A DNA stretch of 64,000 bases, from NCBI RefSeq assembly GCF_029633865.1, contig NC_079213.1:100403193-100467192 (forward strand), read 5' to 3'. Source of the stretch: Lampris incognitus. Taxonomy: Eukaryota; Chordata; Actinopteri; Lampriformes; Lampridae. Position numbers and translations under genes: made by a program. Positions 1-9,330 of this stretch are shown here, in pieces; position 1 is the first letter of the stretch; each line of letters opens with the position of its first letter. Under the pieces are notes generated by a model. It was not told where the DNA came from. It saw only the letters and a program-made list of their open reading frames with translations, and made no database searches.

Positions 1-579
1 GGCCACACCAGGGTGCCACTATGCATCTCTTGCCCATGTACTGATCTGTCTGTTGTCTTTGACATACTGCTGATTGCCAGTGTGAGTTCCATTTCTGCTT
101 GGGTACAATATCGACTCGGGGTCCTTCGACTACATATGATGTCATGGATTATGTTGCTAGCTAGCGTTGTTTAACGCTAGCTTTATAGTTATTTAGCTGT
201 GTGTTTTTATAATCCACGTTGACAGAGTTGGTTAGTAAAGGTACAAGGGCGGAAGGCCCAAGCTGTGTCTAAGGAGCGAGGCCGCAGGCTCAGGACCTGG
301 ATGAGCGAATACATGCAAGGGCCGGAGGCCCGAGCTGCGTCTAACGTCAATCTACTGTTTCCCGCTCTTCCTAAACTGAACTAGCCCCTACCCAAGCCCC
401 TACCCAATCATAATGCGTGAAGTAGTGATGTCATCTGTAGTCCCAAGACCCCAAGCACATCCGGTAGGGCGAGTAGATCAAGTACCGACACCGCTTGTCT
501 GTGAGTTTGTGTATGGTCTGGGTAGATTGTAAAACTGGCTTGCCTTTCTGGGATAAATAAAGTTGTCTGAATCTGAATG
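1..579. other. Unassigned leading segment with a LINE-like 3' tail
   Basis: I see no gene here. Two imperfect copies of a GC-rich motif (GGGCGGAAGGCCCAAGCTG-like, near 248 and 319) lie about 70 bases apart. The last 30 bases (about 551-580) read as an AATAAAG signal followed by a TCTGAATCTGAAT hexamer tail, a type of end common on 5'-truncated fish LINEs and SINEs. The segment is therefore probably the 3' part of an old retroelement, but I cannot name the family. Confidence 0.4.
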
Positions 580-838
580 TGAATGTTTTGGTCCTGTCCC
601 AAAAGGCATGACTATTGGATTAATATGTTAAAACCCTTTGAGGAACTAGCTGGCACACAAATCACTCCCAATCCACTTACAGCTCTATTTGGCATTTCCC
701 CCAACGCTAATTTACCTCCTTCATTCCAAAGAACGATACGTTTCATTACACTCCCAGTTAAACGTCTTATACTCCTCAAATGGAAATGCATATCTCCCCC
801 AACCTATGACAAATGGATCAAGGAAGTTTTTTAAGTAA
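580..838 (+). pseudogene. LINE-1-type ORF2 C-terminal fragment
   Basis: The frame starting at 583 reads MFWSCPK, then a stretch with NPLTALFGI and RLILLKWK, and stops at 832-834. This is the zinc-knuckle-like C-terminal tail of fish L1 ORF2 proteins, which normally follows the reverse transcriptase. About 80 residues remain of a protein of more than 1,200, so this is a severely 5'-truncated, non-functional copy. Its 3' end (AAGTTTTTTAAGTAATA) reappears inverted at 2753-2822, which makes it part of the large palindrome described separately. The Tc1-type fold-back element begins directly after it. Confidence 0.75.
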
Positions 839-840
839 TA

Positions 841-2038
841 CACTACCGTTCAAAAGTTTGGGATCACCCAAACAATTTTGTGTTTTCCATGAAAAGTCAC
901 ACTTATTCACCACCATATGTTGTGAAATGAATAGAAAATAGAGTCAAGACATTGACAAGGTTAGAAATAATGATTTGTATTTGAAATAAGATTTTTTTTA
1001 CATCAAACTTTGCTTTCGTCAAAGAATCCTCCATTTGCAGCAATTACAGCATTGCAGACCTTTGGCATTCTAGCTGTTAATTTGTTGAGGTAATCTGGAG
1101 AAATTGCACCCCACGCTTCCAGAAGCAGCTCCCACAAGTTGGATTGGTTGGATGGGCACTTCTTTGAGCAGATTGAGTTTCTGGAGCATCACATTTGTGG
1201 GGTCAATTAAACGCTCAAAATGGCCAGAAAAAGAGAACTTTCATCTGAAACTCGACAGTCTATTCTTGTTCTTAGAAATGAAGGCTATTCCATGCGAGAA
1301 ATTGCTAAGAAATTGAAGATTTCCTACACCGGTGTGTACTACTCCCTTCAGAGGACAGCACAAACAGGCTCTAACCAGAGTAGAAAAAGAAGTGTAAGGC
1401 CGCGTTGCACAACTGAGCAAGAAGATAAGTACATTAGAGTCTCTAGTTTGAGAAACAGACGCCTCACAGGTCCCCAACTGGCATCTTCATTAAATAGTAC
1501 CTGTTAGAGCCTGTTTGTGCTGTCCTCTGAAGGGAGTAGTACACACCGGTGTAGGAAATCTTCAATTTCTTAGCAATTTCTCGCATGGAATAGCCTTCAT
1601 TTCTAAGAACAAGAATAGACTGTCGAGTTTCAGATGAAAGTTCTCTTTTTCTGGCCATTTTGAGCGTTTAATTGACCCCACAAATGTGATGCTCCAGAAA
1701 CTCAATCTGCTCAAAGAAGTGCCCATCCAACCAATCCAACTTGTGGGAGCTGCTTCTGGAAGCGTGGGGTGCAATTTCTCCAGATTACCTCAACAAATTA
1801 ACAGCTAGAATGCCAAAGGTCTGCAATGCTGTAATTGCTGCAAATGGAGGATTCTTTGACGAAAGCAAAGTTTGATGTAAAAAAAATCATATTTCAAATA
1901 CAAATCATTATTTCTAACCTTGTCAATGTCTTGACTCTATTTTCTATTCATTTCACAACATATGGTGGTGAATAAGTGTGACTTTTCATGGAAAACACGA
2001 AATTGTTTGGGTGATCCCAAACTTTTGAACGGTAGTGT
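841..2038. mobile_element. Fold-back derivative of a Tc1/mariner DD38E element
   Basis: The element is flanked by TA (839-840 and 2039-2040) and starts and ends with the same terminal repeat (CACTACCGTTCAAAAG and its complement) as the intact element at 5927-7544. It is almost a perfect inverted repeat: arm 841-1376 pairs with 1503-2038, leaving a loop of about 126 bases. Each arm joins the inverted 3' end of the transposon (last ~50 transposase codons and 3' UTR) to the 5' UTR and transposase N-terminus; the joint is near 1159. N-terminal coding sequence beginning MARKRELS is thus present on both strands (from 1220 on plus, from 1658 on minus) and cannot make a full protein. It could in principle move only with transposase supplied by another copy. 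Confidence 0.85.
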
Positions 2039-2040
2039 AT

Positions 2041-2752
2041 ATCTTCTACTACTACTTTCGGCTGCTCCCGTTAGGAGTAACGTTCCATTAGGAGTTAAGT
2101 TTTAAGTAATATATAATAATAATAATTTAAAAAAAAACAGATTCTGGTTGAAAGGTTCTTTACAAACATTTGAAAAAACCTGGAGACCAGTTATTGACCG
2201 CACAAGGACGCTCTCCATTGTACCAGACGTTGATGATAATTAGGATTAGCAGGAGTATCAGTCGTAATATGACACACACACACGCACGCACACACACACA
2301 CACACACATACACACACACAATTCCACCCTACCTTTATCTATAAATTTGTTTATTTTTTCCCCCTTTTTATTATTGTTATTACTATTAATTATTATTATT
2401 ATTTCGTGTTTCCTAATAATAATAATAAATAATAGTAATAATGATAACAAAAAAGCAGGGAAAGAATAAACAAATGTATAGATAAAGGTAGGGTGGAATT
2501 GTGTGTGTGTGTCATATTAGGACGGATACGCCTGCTAATCATCATCATCATCAACGTCTGGTACAATGGAGAGCGTCCTTGTCTAATCGATAACTAGTCT
2601 CCAGGTTTTTTCAATGGTTTTTAAAGAACCCTGCAATGAGAATCTGATTCTTTTTTCTAATTATATATTACTTAAAACTTTACTCCTACAGGAACGATGA
2701 GATTGCTCCCAACGGGAGCACCTTAAAGTAGTAGTAATAGTAGTGGTAGATA
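2041..2752. repeat. Inverted pair of RTE-tailed, CA-repeat-containing units
   Basis: The left end (2045-2075, complement strand) carries the exact 3' terminus of the RTE LINEs found elsewhere in the window (TAACGGGAGCAGCCGAAAG followed by GTA repeats). The right end (about 2704-2750) carries a slightly diverged copy on the plus strand, so both termini face outward. A CA repeat at 2273-2320 is mirrored by a shorter GT repeat near 2500. The centre is rich in TTA/TAA. It looks like two head-to-head RTE-mobilised elements or one copied by template switching. No protein is encoded. Confidence 0.65.
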
Positions 2753-2822
2753 TATTACTTAAAACTTCTTTTATCCATTTGTCATAGGTTGGGGGAGATA
2801 TGCGTTTCCATTTTGAGTATTA
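2753..2822 (-). pseudogene. Second, inverted L1 ORF2 3' end
   Basis: The minus strand reads the same last codons (KWKC.SPPTYDKWI.EV-like) and AAGTAATA tail as the plus-strand L1 fragment at 775-838. Only about 70 bases are present. It forms the outer end of the right arm of the palindrome and is not an independent gene. Confidence 0.7.
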
Positions 2823-2827
2823 TTATT

Positions 2828-2958
2828 CCCTGTGATGGACTGGCAGCCTGTGACGCCTGTCCAGGGTGTCTCCCCGCCTGCCACCCAATGACTGCTGGGA
2901 TAGGCTCCAGCATCCCCGCGACCCGACTTCAGATACGCGGCTTGGCTAATGGATGGAT
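2828..2958 (+). repeat. 3' part of a tRNA-derived SINE (SINE-B)
   Basis: The stretch CCCTGTGATGG...GCCTGTCCAGGGTGTCTCC...ATAGGCTCCAGCATCCCCGCG ending in TAATGGATGG is the 3' half of the DANA/mermaid-like SINE family that recurs at 41915, 43849 and 45449. The tRNA-like head is missing in this copy. Confidence 0.7.
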
Positions 2959-2963
2959 TATTA

Positions 2964-3701
2964 GGGGTCCAAGCAGCGAAGCTGGTGGAACCCTATTATA
3001 TTTGTTAGGATTATTGTTATTTTTCTCCGCAAAAAGTGTGTGAGGCTCAGCAACCGTAAGTCCTAGACCAACCAACTTTGGTACGTGGATTCCTATGGCC
3101 CCCCAGTACTCAGGCACCACAAATCACCTATGTCAGCCAGATGGTGGCGCTATAACAAAGGGTCATGCGTAATTCCCACACCATAAGTCAGATCAACAGA
3201 AAACTGCACAGACCTATGCATCTGAATGTGCTCTACAACTTTGTTATCGGGACCACATATGTCAGCCATATAGTTTGCCCACCATTTTGACTTGTATTAG
3301 TTTGGGCGCGGTTTCTCAACTAAAAGTGTCTGAGGCTCAGCAACCATAAGTCCTAGACCAACCAAATTTGGTAGGTGGATTCATACGGCCCCCCACTACT
3401 CTGGCACTACAAATCAACCATGTCAGCCAGATGGTGGCGCTATAACAAAGGGTCATGCTTAAAAGGCCATAACTCCCACAGCATAAGTCAGATCAACACA
3501 AAACTTAATCGACCCATGCATCTCAATGTGCTCAACAACTTTACCATTGGGTCTCATGTAGTCTATTACAGGCTAGGTGTATAAAAGGCCCCTACGTATC
3601 ATAGCATTAATTATTTACGTTGGGTGAAGGTATATGATCATGAGGACAAAACCATTCAAATTGCTCCATAGGGGGCGCAACAGTGCCAATGCTTGGACCC
3701 C
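2964..3701. repeat. Repeat with 11-bp inverted ends and an internal 290-bp duplication
   Basis: GGGGTCCAAGC at 2964-2974 is the exact complement of GCTTGGACCCC at 3691-3701. Inside, a 290-base unit is repeated in tandem: TGAGGCTCAGCAACC occurs at 3041 and 3331, with matching text for most of the unit (GTCCTAGACCAACCAA, GATGGTGGCGCTATAAC). Similar sequences with GGGTCC-AGC ends are widespread in fish genomes, but I cannot assign this one to a transposon superfamily. No coding capacity is seen. Confidence 0.6.
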
Positions 3702-4599
3702 TCCCAACGCCGCTTGCGGCTTTAATTGTTATTATTATTGTTATTATTATTTCTTCTTTCTTTCCTCTGGGGTTCGGGGATTGGAGGGGGAGACTTGGAT
3801 CGCGAGGGCCTGCTGGTGTATTGAGAGGTTAAGAACATTGACGATTTTAGACCCTTTTTAAATTTCATCTCAGCACCCCCTAAAAACAATCAGAATGATA
3901 ATAATAATTAATTAGCATTATTGTGATTTTCTGAAATTAGTTTAGCCCTCTTACGTTAAATTTTGCGAACTTGTCTGTTAGAGACAAGTTCAAATGGCTT
4001 TGATTAAACGCGTTATGCCTGTTGTCCAGTAACCTATTCTTTATAAGTCATGACGTTACACACTCCGGTACAGTAGGTGGGGGTATGCACCTGTACTCCG
4101 CCACCTCAGTGAAAGGAGAAGAAGAAAAAGGAGCCCGCAATTCTTAGCCAATAAACCACAAAGAAGAAGAAGAGCCCGCGATTTACTTTAAATGGCTTGC
4201 TAGTGGGTGTCATGTTGCAGATTAAAAACACAAGTAAGTTGAAACGTTAGCAAATAAAATTGCTGAATGTTCTGAGAACGTTGGGTCAAATTGGCATCAT
4301 AACAGAAAGTGTCTGGACTGGTTACTTCCATTTTGTGTCAAAGAACGTTAGCTGACACAGTTCGCTCGAGGTCATCGGCTAATATTAGCTCTCTGAGCTA
4401 GTCTGCTTGCACAGTTTCCAGCTAAGGAGCTAACTGGTGTTACAGTATTTTTATGGACAGTGAATTGAAACAATGGAACAAACCCTGACTCGAGTTTTTT
4501 TCATAATGGATATACGAAAAAATTTTTTAAAGGAAAACAGCCAGCGTCAGGTGAGAGAGTAAGGTCATCAATTTAGCTTCTATTAGATTACAAATTCTC
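3702..4599. other. Non-coding segment, partly repetitive
   Basis: I see no supportable gene. About 4050-4180 contains a repeat commonly seen in fish (CCGGTACAGTAGGTGGGGGT... followed by AATAAACCACAAAGAAGAAG). The rest is AT-rich unique-looking sequence. Confidence 0.4.
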
Positions 4600-5270
4600 T
4601 GTTTGGTTGTTACGTTTTCCTTTTGGTTGACAGCACAAAGAGGGGGGGAGGAGGAGAGAGAGGGAGAGAGAACAGGATGGAGTCAGCAGAAAGAGAGAGA
4701 CAGAGAGGAAGAAGAACCAGGTGAGAAAATGGACAGGAAGTCAAGAAAGACCCTTTATAATGCCAAGGCAGCTGCTGTTTTGCCCAAATTCATTGCAGTG
4801 GACTCCACAATGAATTCACATCACTAAGCAGTGTATTGATGTACTGTTATTGAATGTGTATTCTCATCAACCTCCCCTTACATTTATTTACACCACAAAT
4901 ACTCTGTTTGTGTCTTTGGTCGTTGCTTTGGATAAAAGCATCTGCTAAATACCTGACCTTTACCTTTGGTTTATTTATTAACAGAGTATAGGCCAATGTC
5001 ATTTTCCAGTTGAATACAACATTTTTGTGTGTGTGATTGTCAGTGCAAAGAGGGAGAGAGGATGATGCAGAGAGATGGAGAGAGGATGATGCAGAGAGAT
5101 GAAGAGAGAGAGAGAGAGAGAGAGAGAGAGCACGAGCAGGAAGAACCAGGTGAGAAAGTGGACCGATACTGAAGTCAAATTTGTTATAGTGGCAAAACAG
5201 TAAGTAAAGAGAGACTGACATGCCCTTTTTGAACACATTTTTTAACATTGGGAGTTTGAATCATAACTGA
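4600..5270. repeat. GA-rich duplicated block with a (GA)n microsatellite
   Basis: A module with a GA-rich run followed by GGAAGAACCAGGTGAGAAA occurs near 4630-4740 and again near 5035-5160. Within the second module a 25-base unit (GAGAGGATGATGCAGAGAGAT) is repeated, followed by (GA)n at about 5103-5131. The ORFs in this block (SLSLSLSL-type) are translations of the low-complexity DNA and are not genes. Confidence 0.6.
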
Positions 5271-5322
5271 ACATAGGTGTGGTTTTATGACTTCAAAGCT
5301 ATTGGCTACTGTCTTCCTGACG

Positions 5323-5513
5323 TCACCGCGCTACCGCTCATACCGCTCATGTCCGCCGACATGATAACTGACCGATAAACGTCGATTAATATCACAATTC
5401 GGTGATTATTTTGACTTCATAACTCAAAGTCTGTTACAAACAACAATAACACACAGGTACGTGGATATAAAGTTTTTATTTTAGGGTTTTAAACATGAGC
5501 GGTAGCGCGGTGA
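5323..5513. repeat. 19-bp perfect inverted repeat flanking a 153-bp spacer
   Basis: TCACCGCGCTACCGCTCAT at 5323-5341 is the exact complement of 5495-5513. The spacer is AT-rich. The copies could be termini of a small transposon or a chance-preserved inverted duplication; no clear target duplication was seen. Confidence 0.5.
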
Positions 5514-5926
5514 TGTTTGACATGGATCCAGTTATCCACAGTTCTCATACGTAGTGTAGAGGGCTGTATAACCCTATATGCAAATTGACTGGTGTCTACG
5601 TATCCACCGGCACAGTTTGTCATTGGACACCATCTACAGTCAATCACAGATCTCTCTCGAGTGGCCGCAGACGCGCTGTTTTGGCCACTGAATTTCTCCG
5701 TGGTCACATTCCAACTCGGAACACAGCCTGTCAATAGGAATTTTCAGATTTTGATGTCAGTATCACTTTAAACCGAGAAAAAAGCATTCCATTCACAATA
5801 TGATTTTACATGTATTTCATGGATACGATGTGTTTTTTCCCACATTAAATGCTTTCCAGAAGTACACTGAACACGTCAGTGTAAACGGGACATCTTCATT
5901 AAAACGCTATCCTATTTAACCATATA

Positions 5927-7544
5927 CACTACCGTTCAAAAGTTTGGGATCACATTGAAATGTCCATATTTTTGAAGGAAAAGCACTGTACTTTTCAATG
6001 AAGATAACTTTAAACTAGTCTTAACTTTAAAGAAATACACTCTATACATTGCTAATGTGGTAAATGACTATTCTAGCTGCAAATGTCTGGTTTTTGGTGC
6101 AATATCTACATAGGTGTATAGAGGCCCATTTCAAGCAACTATCACTCCAGTGTTCTAATGGTACAATGTGTTTGCTCATTGGCTCAGAAGGCTAATTGAT
6201 GATTAGAAAACCCTTGTGCAATCATGTTCACACATCTGAAAACAGTTTAGCTTGTTACAGAAGCTACAAAACTGACCTTCCTTTGAGCAGATTGAGTTTC
6301 TGGAGCATCACATTTGTGGGGTCAATTAAACGCTCAAAATGGCCAGAAAAAGAGAACTTTCATCTGAAACTCGACAGTCTATTCTTGTTCTTAGAAATGA
6401 AGGCTATTCCATGCGAGAAATTGCTAAGAAATTAAAGATTTCCTACACCGGTGTGTACTACTCCCTTCAGAGGACAGCACAAACAGGCTCTAACCAGAGT
6501 AGAAAAAGAAGTGGGAGGCCGCGTTGCACAACTGAGCAAGAAGATAAGTACATTAGAGTCTCTAGTTTGAGAAACAGACGCCTCACAGGTCCCCAACTGG
6601 CATCTTCATTAAATAGTACCCGCAAAACACCAGTGTCAACATCTACAGTGAAGAGGCGGCTGCGGGATTCTGGGCTTCAGGGCAGAGTGGCAAAGAAAAA
6701 GCCATATCTGAGACTGACCAATAAAAGAAAAAGATTAAGATGGGCAAAAGAACACAGATATTGGACAGAGGAAGACTGGAAAAAAGTGTTGTGGACGGAT
6801 GAATCCAAGTTTGAGGTGTTTGGATCACAAAGAAGAACGTTTGTGAGACGCAGAACAAATGAAAAGATGCTGGAAGAATGCCTGACGCCATCTGTTAAGC
6901 ATGGTGGAGGTAATGTGATGGTCTGGGGTTGCTTTGGTGCTGGTAAGGTGGGAGATTTGTACAGGGTAAAAGGGATTCTGAATAAGGAAGGCTATCACTC
7001 CATTTTGCAACGCCATGCCATACCCAGTGGACAGCGCTTGATTGGAGCCAATTTCATCCTACAACAGGACAATGACCCTAAACACACCTCCAAATTGTGC
7101 AAGAACTATTTAGAGCAGAAGCAGGCAGCTGGTATTCTATCGGTAATGGAGTGGCCAGCACAGTCACCAGATCTGAACCCCATTGAGCTGTTGTGGGAGC
7201 AGCTTGACCGTATGGTACGCAAGAAGTGCCCATCCAACCAATCCAACTTGTGGGAGCTGCTTCTGGAAGCGTGGGGTGCAATTTCTCCAGATTACCTCAA
7301 CAAATTAACAGCTAGAATGCCAAAGGTCTGCAATGCTGTAATTGCTGCAAATGGAGGATTCTTTGACGAAAGCAAAGTTTGATGTAAAAAAAATCATATT
7401 TCAAATACAAATCATTATTTCTAACCTTGTCAATGTCTTGACTCTATTTTCTATTCATTTCACAACATATGGTGGTGAATAAGTGTGACTTTTCATGGAA
7501 AACACAAAATTGTTTGGGTGATCCCAAACTTTTGAACGGTAGTG
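5927..7544 (+). mobile_element. Intact Tc1/mariner DD38E (Intruder-like) transposon
   Basis: A 1,618-bp element flanked by TA dinucleotides (5925-5926 and 7545-7546). Both ends carry the same inverted terminal sequence starting CACTACCGTTCAAAAGTTTG, perfect for about 27 bases. It encodes one uninterrupted transposase (6339-7382). The 5' UTR (5954-6338) and a 3' UTR of about 160 bp complete the usual Tc1 layout. The catalytic spacing is DD38E, which is the signature reported for the Intruder family, a sister of DD34E/Tc1 found in fish. Full length, matching ends and an open frame suggest recent activity. The related fold-back copy lies at 841-2038. Confidence 0.9.
6339..7382 (+). CDS. Tc1/mariner-family transposase, DD38E, 347 aa
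   Basis: This cut-and-paste DNA transposase binds the terminal repeats and moves the element into TA sites in the nucleus. The N-terminus (about residues 1-110) holds two helix-turn-helix regions (MREIAKKLKISYTGVYYSL, then RRLTGPQLASSL) joined by a basic GRPR hook. The catalytic residues are D154 (in VLWTDESKF), D244 (in LQQDNDPKHTS) and E283 (in DLNPIELLWE). There are 38 residues between the second D and the E, against 34 in classic Tc1. A glycine-rich box (KHGGGNVMVWGCFG) lies between the two aspartates. The length is normal for the family, and the start is the first ATG of the open frame, at the usual place. No stop or frameshift is visible, so the protein may be functional. Confidence 0.92.
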   Translation: MARKRELSSETRQSILVLRNEGYSMREIAKKLKISYTGVYYSLQRTAQTGSNQSRKRSGRPRCTTEQEDKYIRVSSLRNRRLTGPQLASSLNSTRKTPVSTSTVKRRLRDSGLQGRVAKKKPYLRLTNKRKRLRWAKEHRYWTEEDWKKVLWTDESKFEVFGSQRRTFVRRRTNEKMLEECLTPSVKHGGGNVMVWGCFGAGKVGDLYRVKGILNKEGYHSILQRHAIPSGQRLIGANFILQQDNDPKHTSKLCKNYLEQKQAAGILSVMEWPAQSPDLNPIELLWEQLDRMVRKKCPSNQSNLWELLLEAWGAISPDYLNKLTARMPKVCNAVIAANGGFFDESKV

Positions 7545-7547
7545 TAT

Positions 7548-8249
7548 GTTATTTGTTTCATTCCACTGTACAAGGAGAAAGAGAACAGGGAGAGTCTCTG
7601 GGAGATGAGGGAGAGAGAGAGCAGACCAGAGAGACAACTGAAGAGACAGGGAGTGCAGCATACCGGCCACCAAGCCAAAGCAGCAGGATTACAAGATGTT
7701 TGTTTTGATTTAGGGGATAAGGACACGGGTCCTAAGCAGTTAAAGCTGTCTCAGTACCCACAGGATCAGTTTGGCATGCAAAGAAGAGCCTTCCAACAAA
7801 ACTGGTTTCAGAATTTTAAATGGCTGGAATACTCCTCTAGGAAAAATGCTGCTTTCTGCTTCGCTTGCCAAGTATTTGGTAAAAACCTTATAAAGAAGGT
7901 ATTTGCGAATGGTGGAGTTAAGAATTGGAGAAAAGCACTGAGCATGTTTCAAAAGCATGAAATCACCCAATCACACAAGACAGTGTAATTTGCTGGAATA
8001 GCTACAAAGCAAGTCTATCACAAGGCAGTGTTGTACAGCAGATAGAGACTGAGTTCCACTGAAATTAGTGAAAGAAGGAAGTACCTGCAACGTGTTGTGA
8101 CGGTGACTTGCATGTTGGGGAAGCAAGAAATACCATTTCGAAGTCATGACGAAACAGCTGAAAGCCAAAATAAAGGCAGTTCCCTCGAGTGCATGACACT
8201 TTTGAGACAGTTTGATCCTTTCTTGAAGAGGTACACCCCCATCAAGCAG
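7548..8249 (+). pseudogene. hAT/ZMYM1-like transposase, 5' part
   Basis: The frame from 7542 to 7986 reads a TTF-type zinc-finger region (FQNFKWLEYSSRKNAAFCFA followed by CQVFG), the N-terminal domain of hAT transposases and their ZMYM1/ZNF862-like relatives. It stops at 7986-7988 (HKTV, then a stop). Family-like sequence continues in another frame at about 8100-8249 (LLRQFDPFLKRYTP). The gene is then cut by the BEL element at the AGCAG target duplication (8245-8249) and resumes at 15408. The Tc1-type element ends three bases upstream, so the true 5' end was probably displaced. Several stops make this non-functional. Confidence 0.72.
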
Positions 8250-8829
8250 TGTGTTACTTTCTATGGGGTGGTTGGATTTGAGTTGTGTTTAGTCAGAGAT
8301 TTTTGTTCAGTTTAAGTACAAACTTGTGAAAGTTATTTCGTTTACATGTAGTTAAATTGTAACATTGTTTGAATTGTTAGTTACATAAGTGAATCTGAGT
8401 ATTGATAATAATAATGAGATTTATTCCAGTTCCGATTGTATGTGATTTCTGTGTGCTTGATAAGGACTTTTATTGCGAAATTCTATTGGCGAGAAATGCG
8501 TGCATCCTTGATCTCAGTTAGGGAGCTGCTGTGATTGGCTGATTTACGTTCTGGGGGTGACGTCAAGAAAGTTAATACAGCTTCAGAGCGGGGACTCTTT
8601 AGTATGACTGGACGAGGACGGAGTGGTGAGTGATTAGAAGAGTGAGTGAGTTATATTGTGTGTTAGCTTTGAGTTGAGGGTACTTGAATGATGTATGTTT
8701 GTATTTTGTGTGTTTTCTTTTTCAAGGTTCGTAACCTGTTGGTTAAAAATAAAGAAATTTTCGACCATAGAGTGATGTCCTGTTCATCCTCGCCTCAGCT
8801 GCGGGGCTTGTTTGAGAGTTAGCAGCACA
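8250..8829 (+). repeat. BEL/Pao 5' LTR
   Basis: A 580-bp direct repeat of 14828-15407, with TG...CA ends. It contains an AATAAAG polyadenylation-like signal at about 8748-8754. Differences from the 3' LTR cluster near the CATCC-TTGATC site (about 8502-8510) and the TTTAGTATG site (about 8600). Confidence 0.92.
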
Positions 8830-8989
8830 GTTACGAACCACCACGACGGCAGAAGAGTTGCTGAACCGTCGCCTGGAAGAGAAAGGTTGTGGTGTCCATG
8901 TTGTTGGTGTAAACGTAATAAACCCGCACATAAGGCCACTAGGGTCAGCGAGCAGGTGGTGAAATTTCCCTTTCAACAACGTACCTGTT

Positions 8990-9330
8990 TGTAGCTAGCA
9001 TGCTAGCTCAGGTCCGTGTAGCTAACTAAAGTAAGGGCTCAGCTAGCAGTTTAGGAAGCTAACGCTGCTAGCTAAAGTAAGCACAGCTAGTAGGCTATGA
9101 AGCTAGTGTGCTAGCTAGCAATTATGAGAGTTAGCAAGGGAAAGCTAACGTGAGTTTGCATCGGAAGCTAACGTAATTACCATAACAAAAGCTGACGTGA
9201 GCTAGCAAGGAAAGCTAGCCCAGCCAGTAGAATAGGAGCTGGTTAACTAAACAGGTAACTGCTGATGCCAGTGATCACATTTAGCAGCCGTCTAAATTAA
9301 TGACCTAAGCTTTAGCTTAGTTTTGAGCGT
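8990..9330 (+). repeat. GCTAGC/AGCTAAC-rich leader of the BEL element
   Basis: The untranslated leader between the 5' LTR and gag is packed with degenerate copies of GCTAGC and AGCTAAC, roughly every 10-25 bases. Because GCTAGC is itself palindromic, the RNA could form many alternative hairpins. No spacer regularity typical of CRISPR or satellites is present. Confidence 0.6.

Larger units (their letters stand above)
772..2822. repeat. Large palindrome, left arm interrupted by a transposon
   Basis: If the Tc1 fold-back element (841-2038) is mentally removed, 772-840 joins 2041-2403 into one continuous arm. That arm is the imperfect reverse complement of 2415-2822. The arms contain, from outside in: the L1 3' end, an RTE-like 3' terminus, unique sequence, a CA repeat and an AT-rich stretch. 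The axis is about 11 bases (2404-2414). The transposon interrupts only the left arm, at a TA, so it inserted after the palindrome formed. The arms differ by scattered substitutions and small indels. Confidence 0.75.

Noticed and set aside
2160..2469. Open frames of about 100 codons on both strands over CA and TTA repeats
   Set aside because: Translations are runs of HTHTHT, VCVCVC or IIII from simple-sequence DNA; they are not genes.
4847..5248. 133-codon minus-strand ORF with SLSLSL runs
   Set aside because: It is a translation of the GA microsatellite and its flanks, with no recognisable domain.
5489..5734. 81-codon minus-strand ORF
   Set aside because: No family resemblance and no splice or start context; it overlaps the 19-bp inverted repeat.
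8990..9330. A CRISPR-like or satellite array
   Set aside because: The GCTAGC motifs are irregularly spaced and there are no constant repeats with unique spacers; this is eukaryotic retroelement leader sequence.
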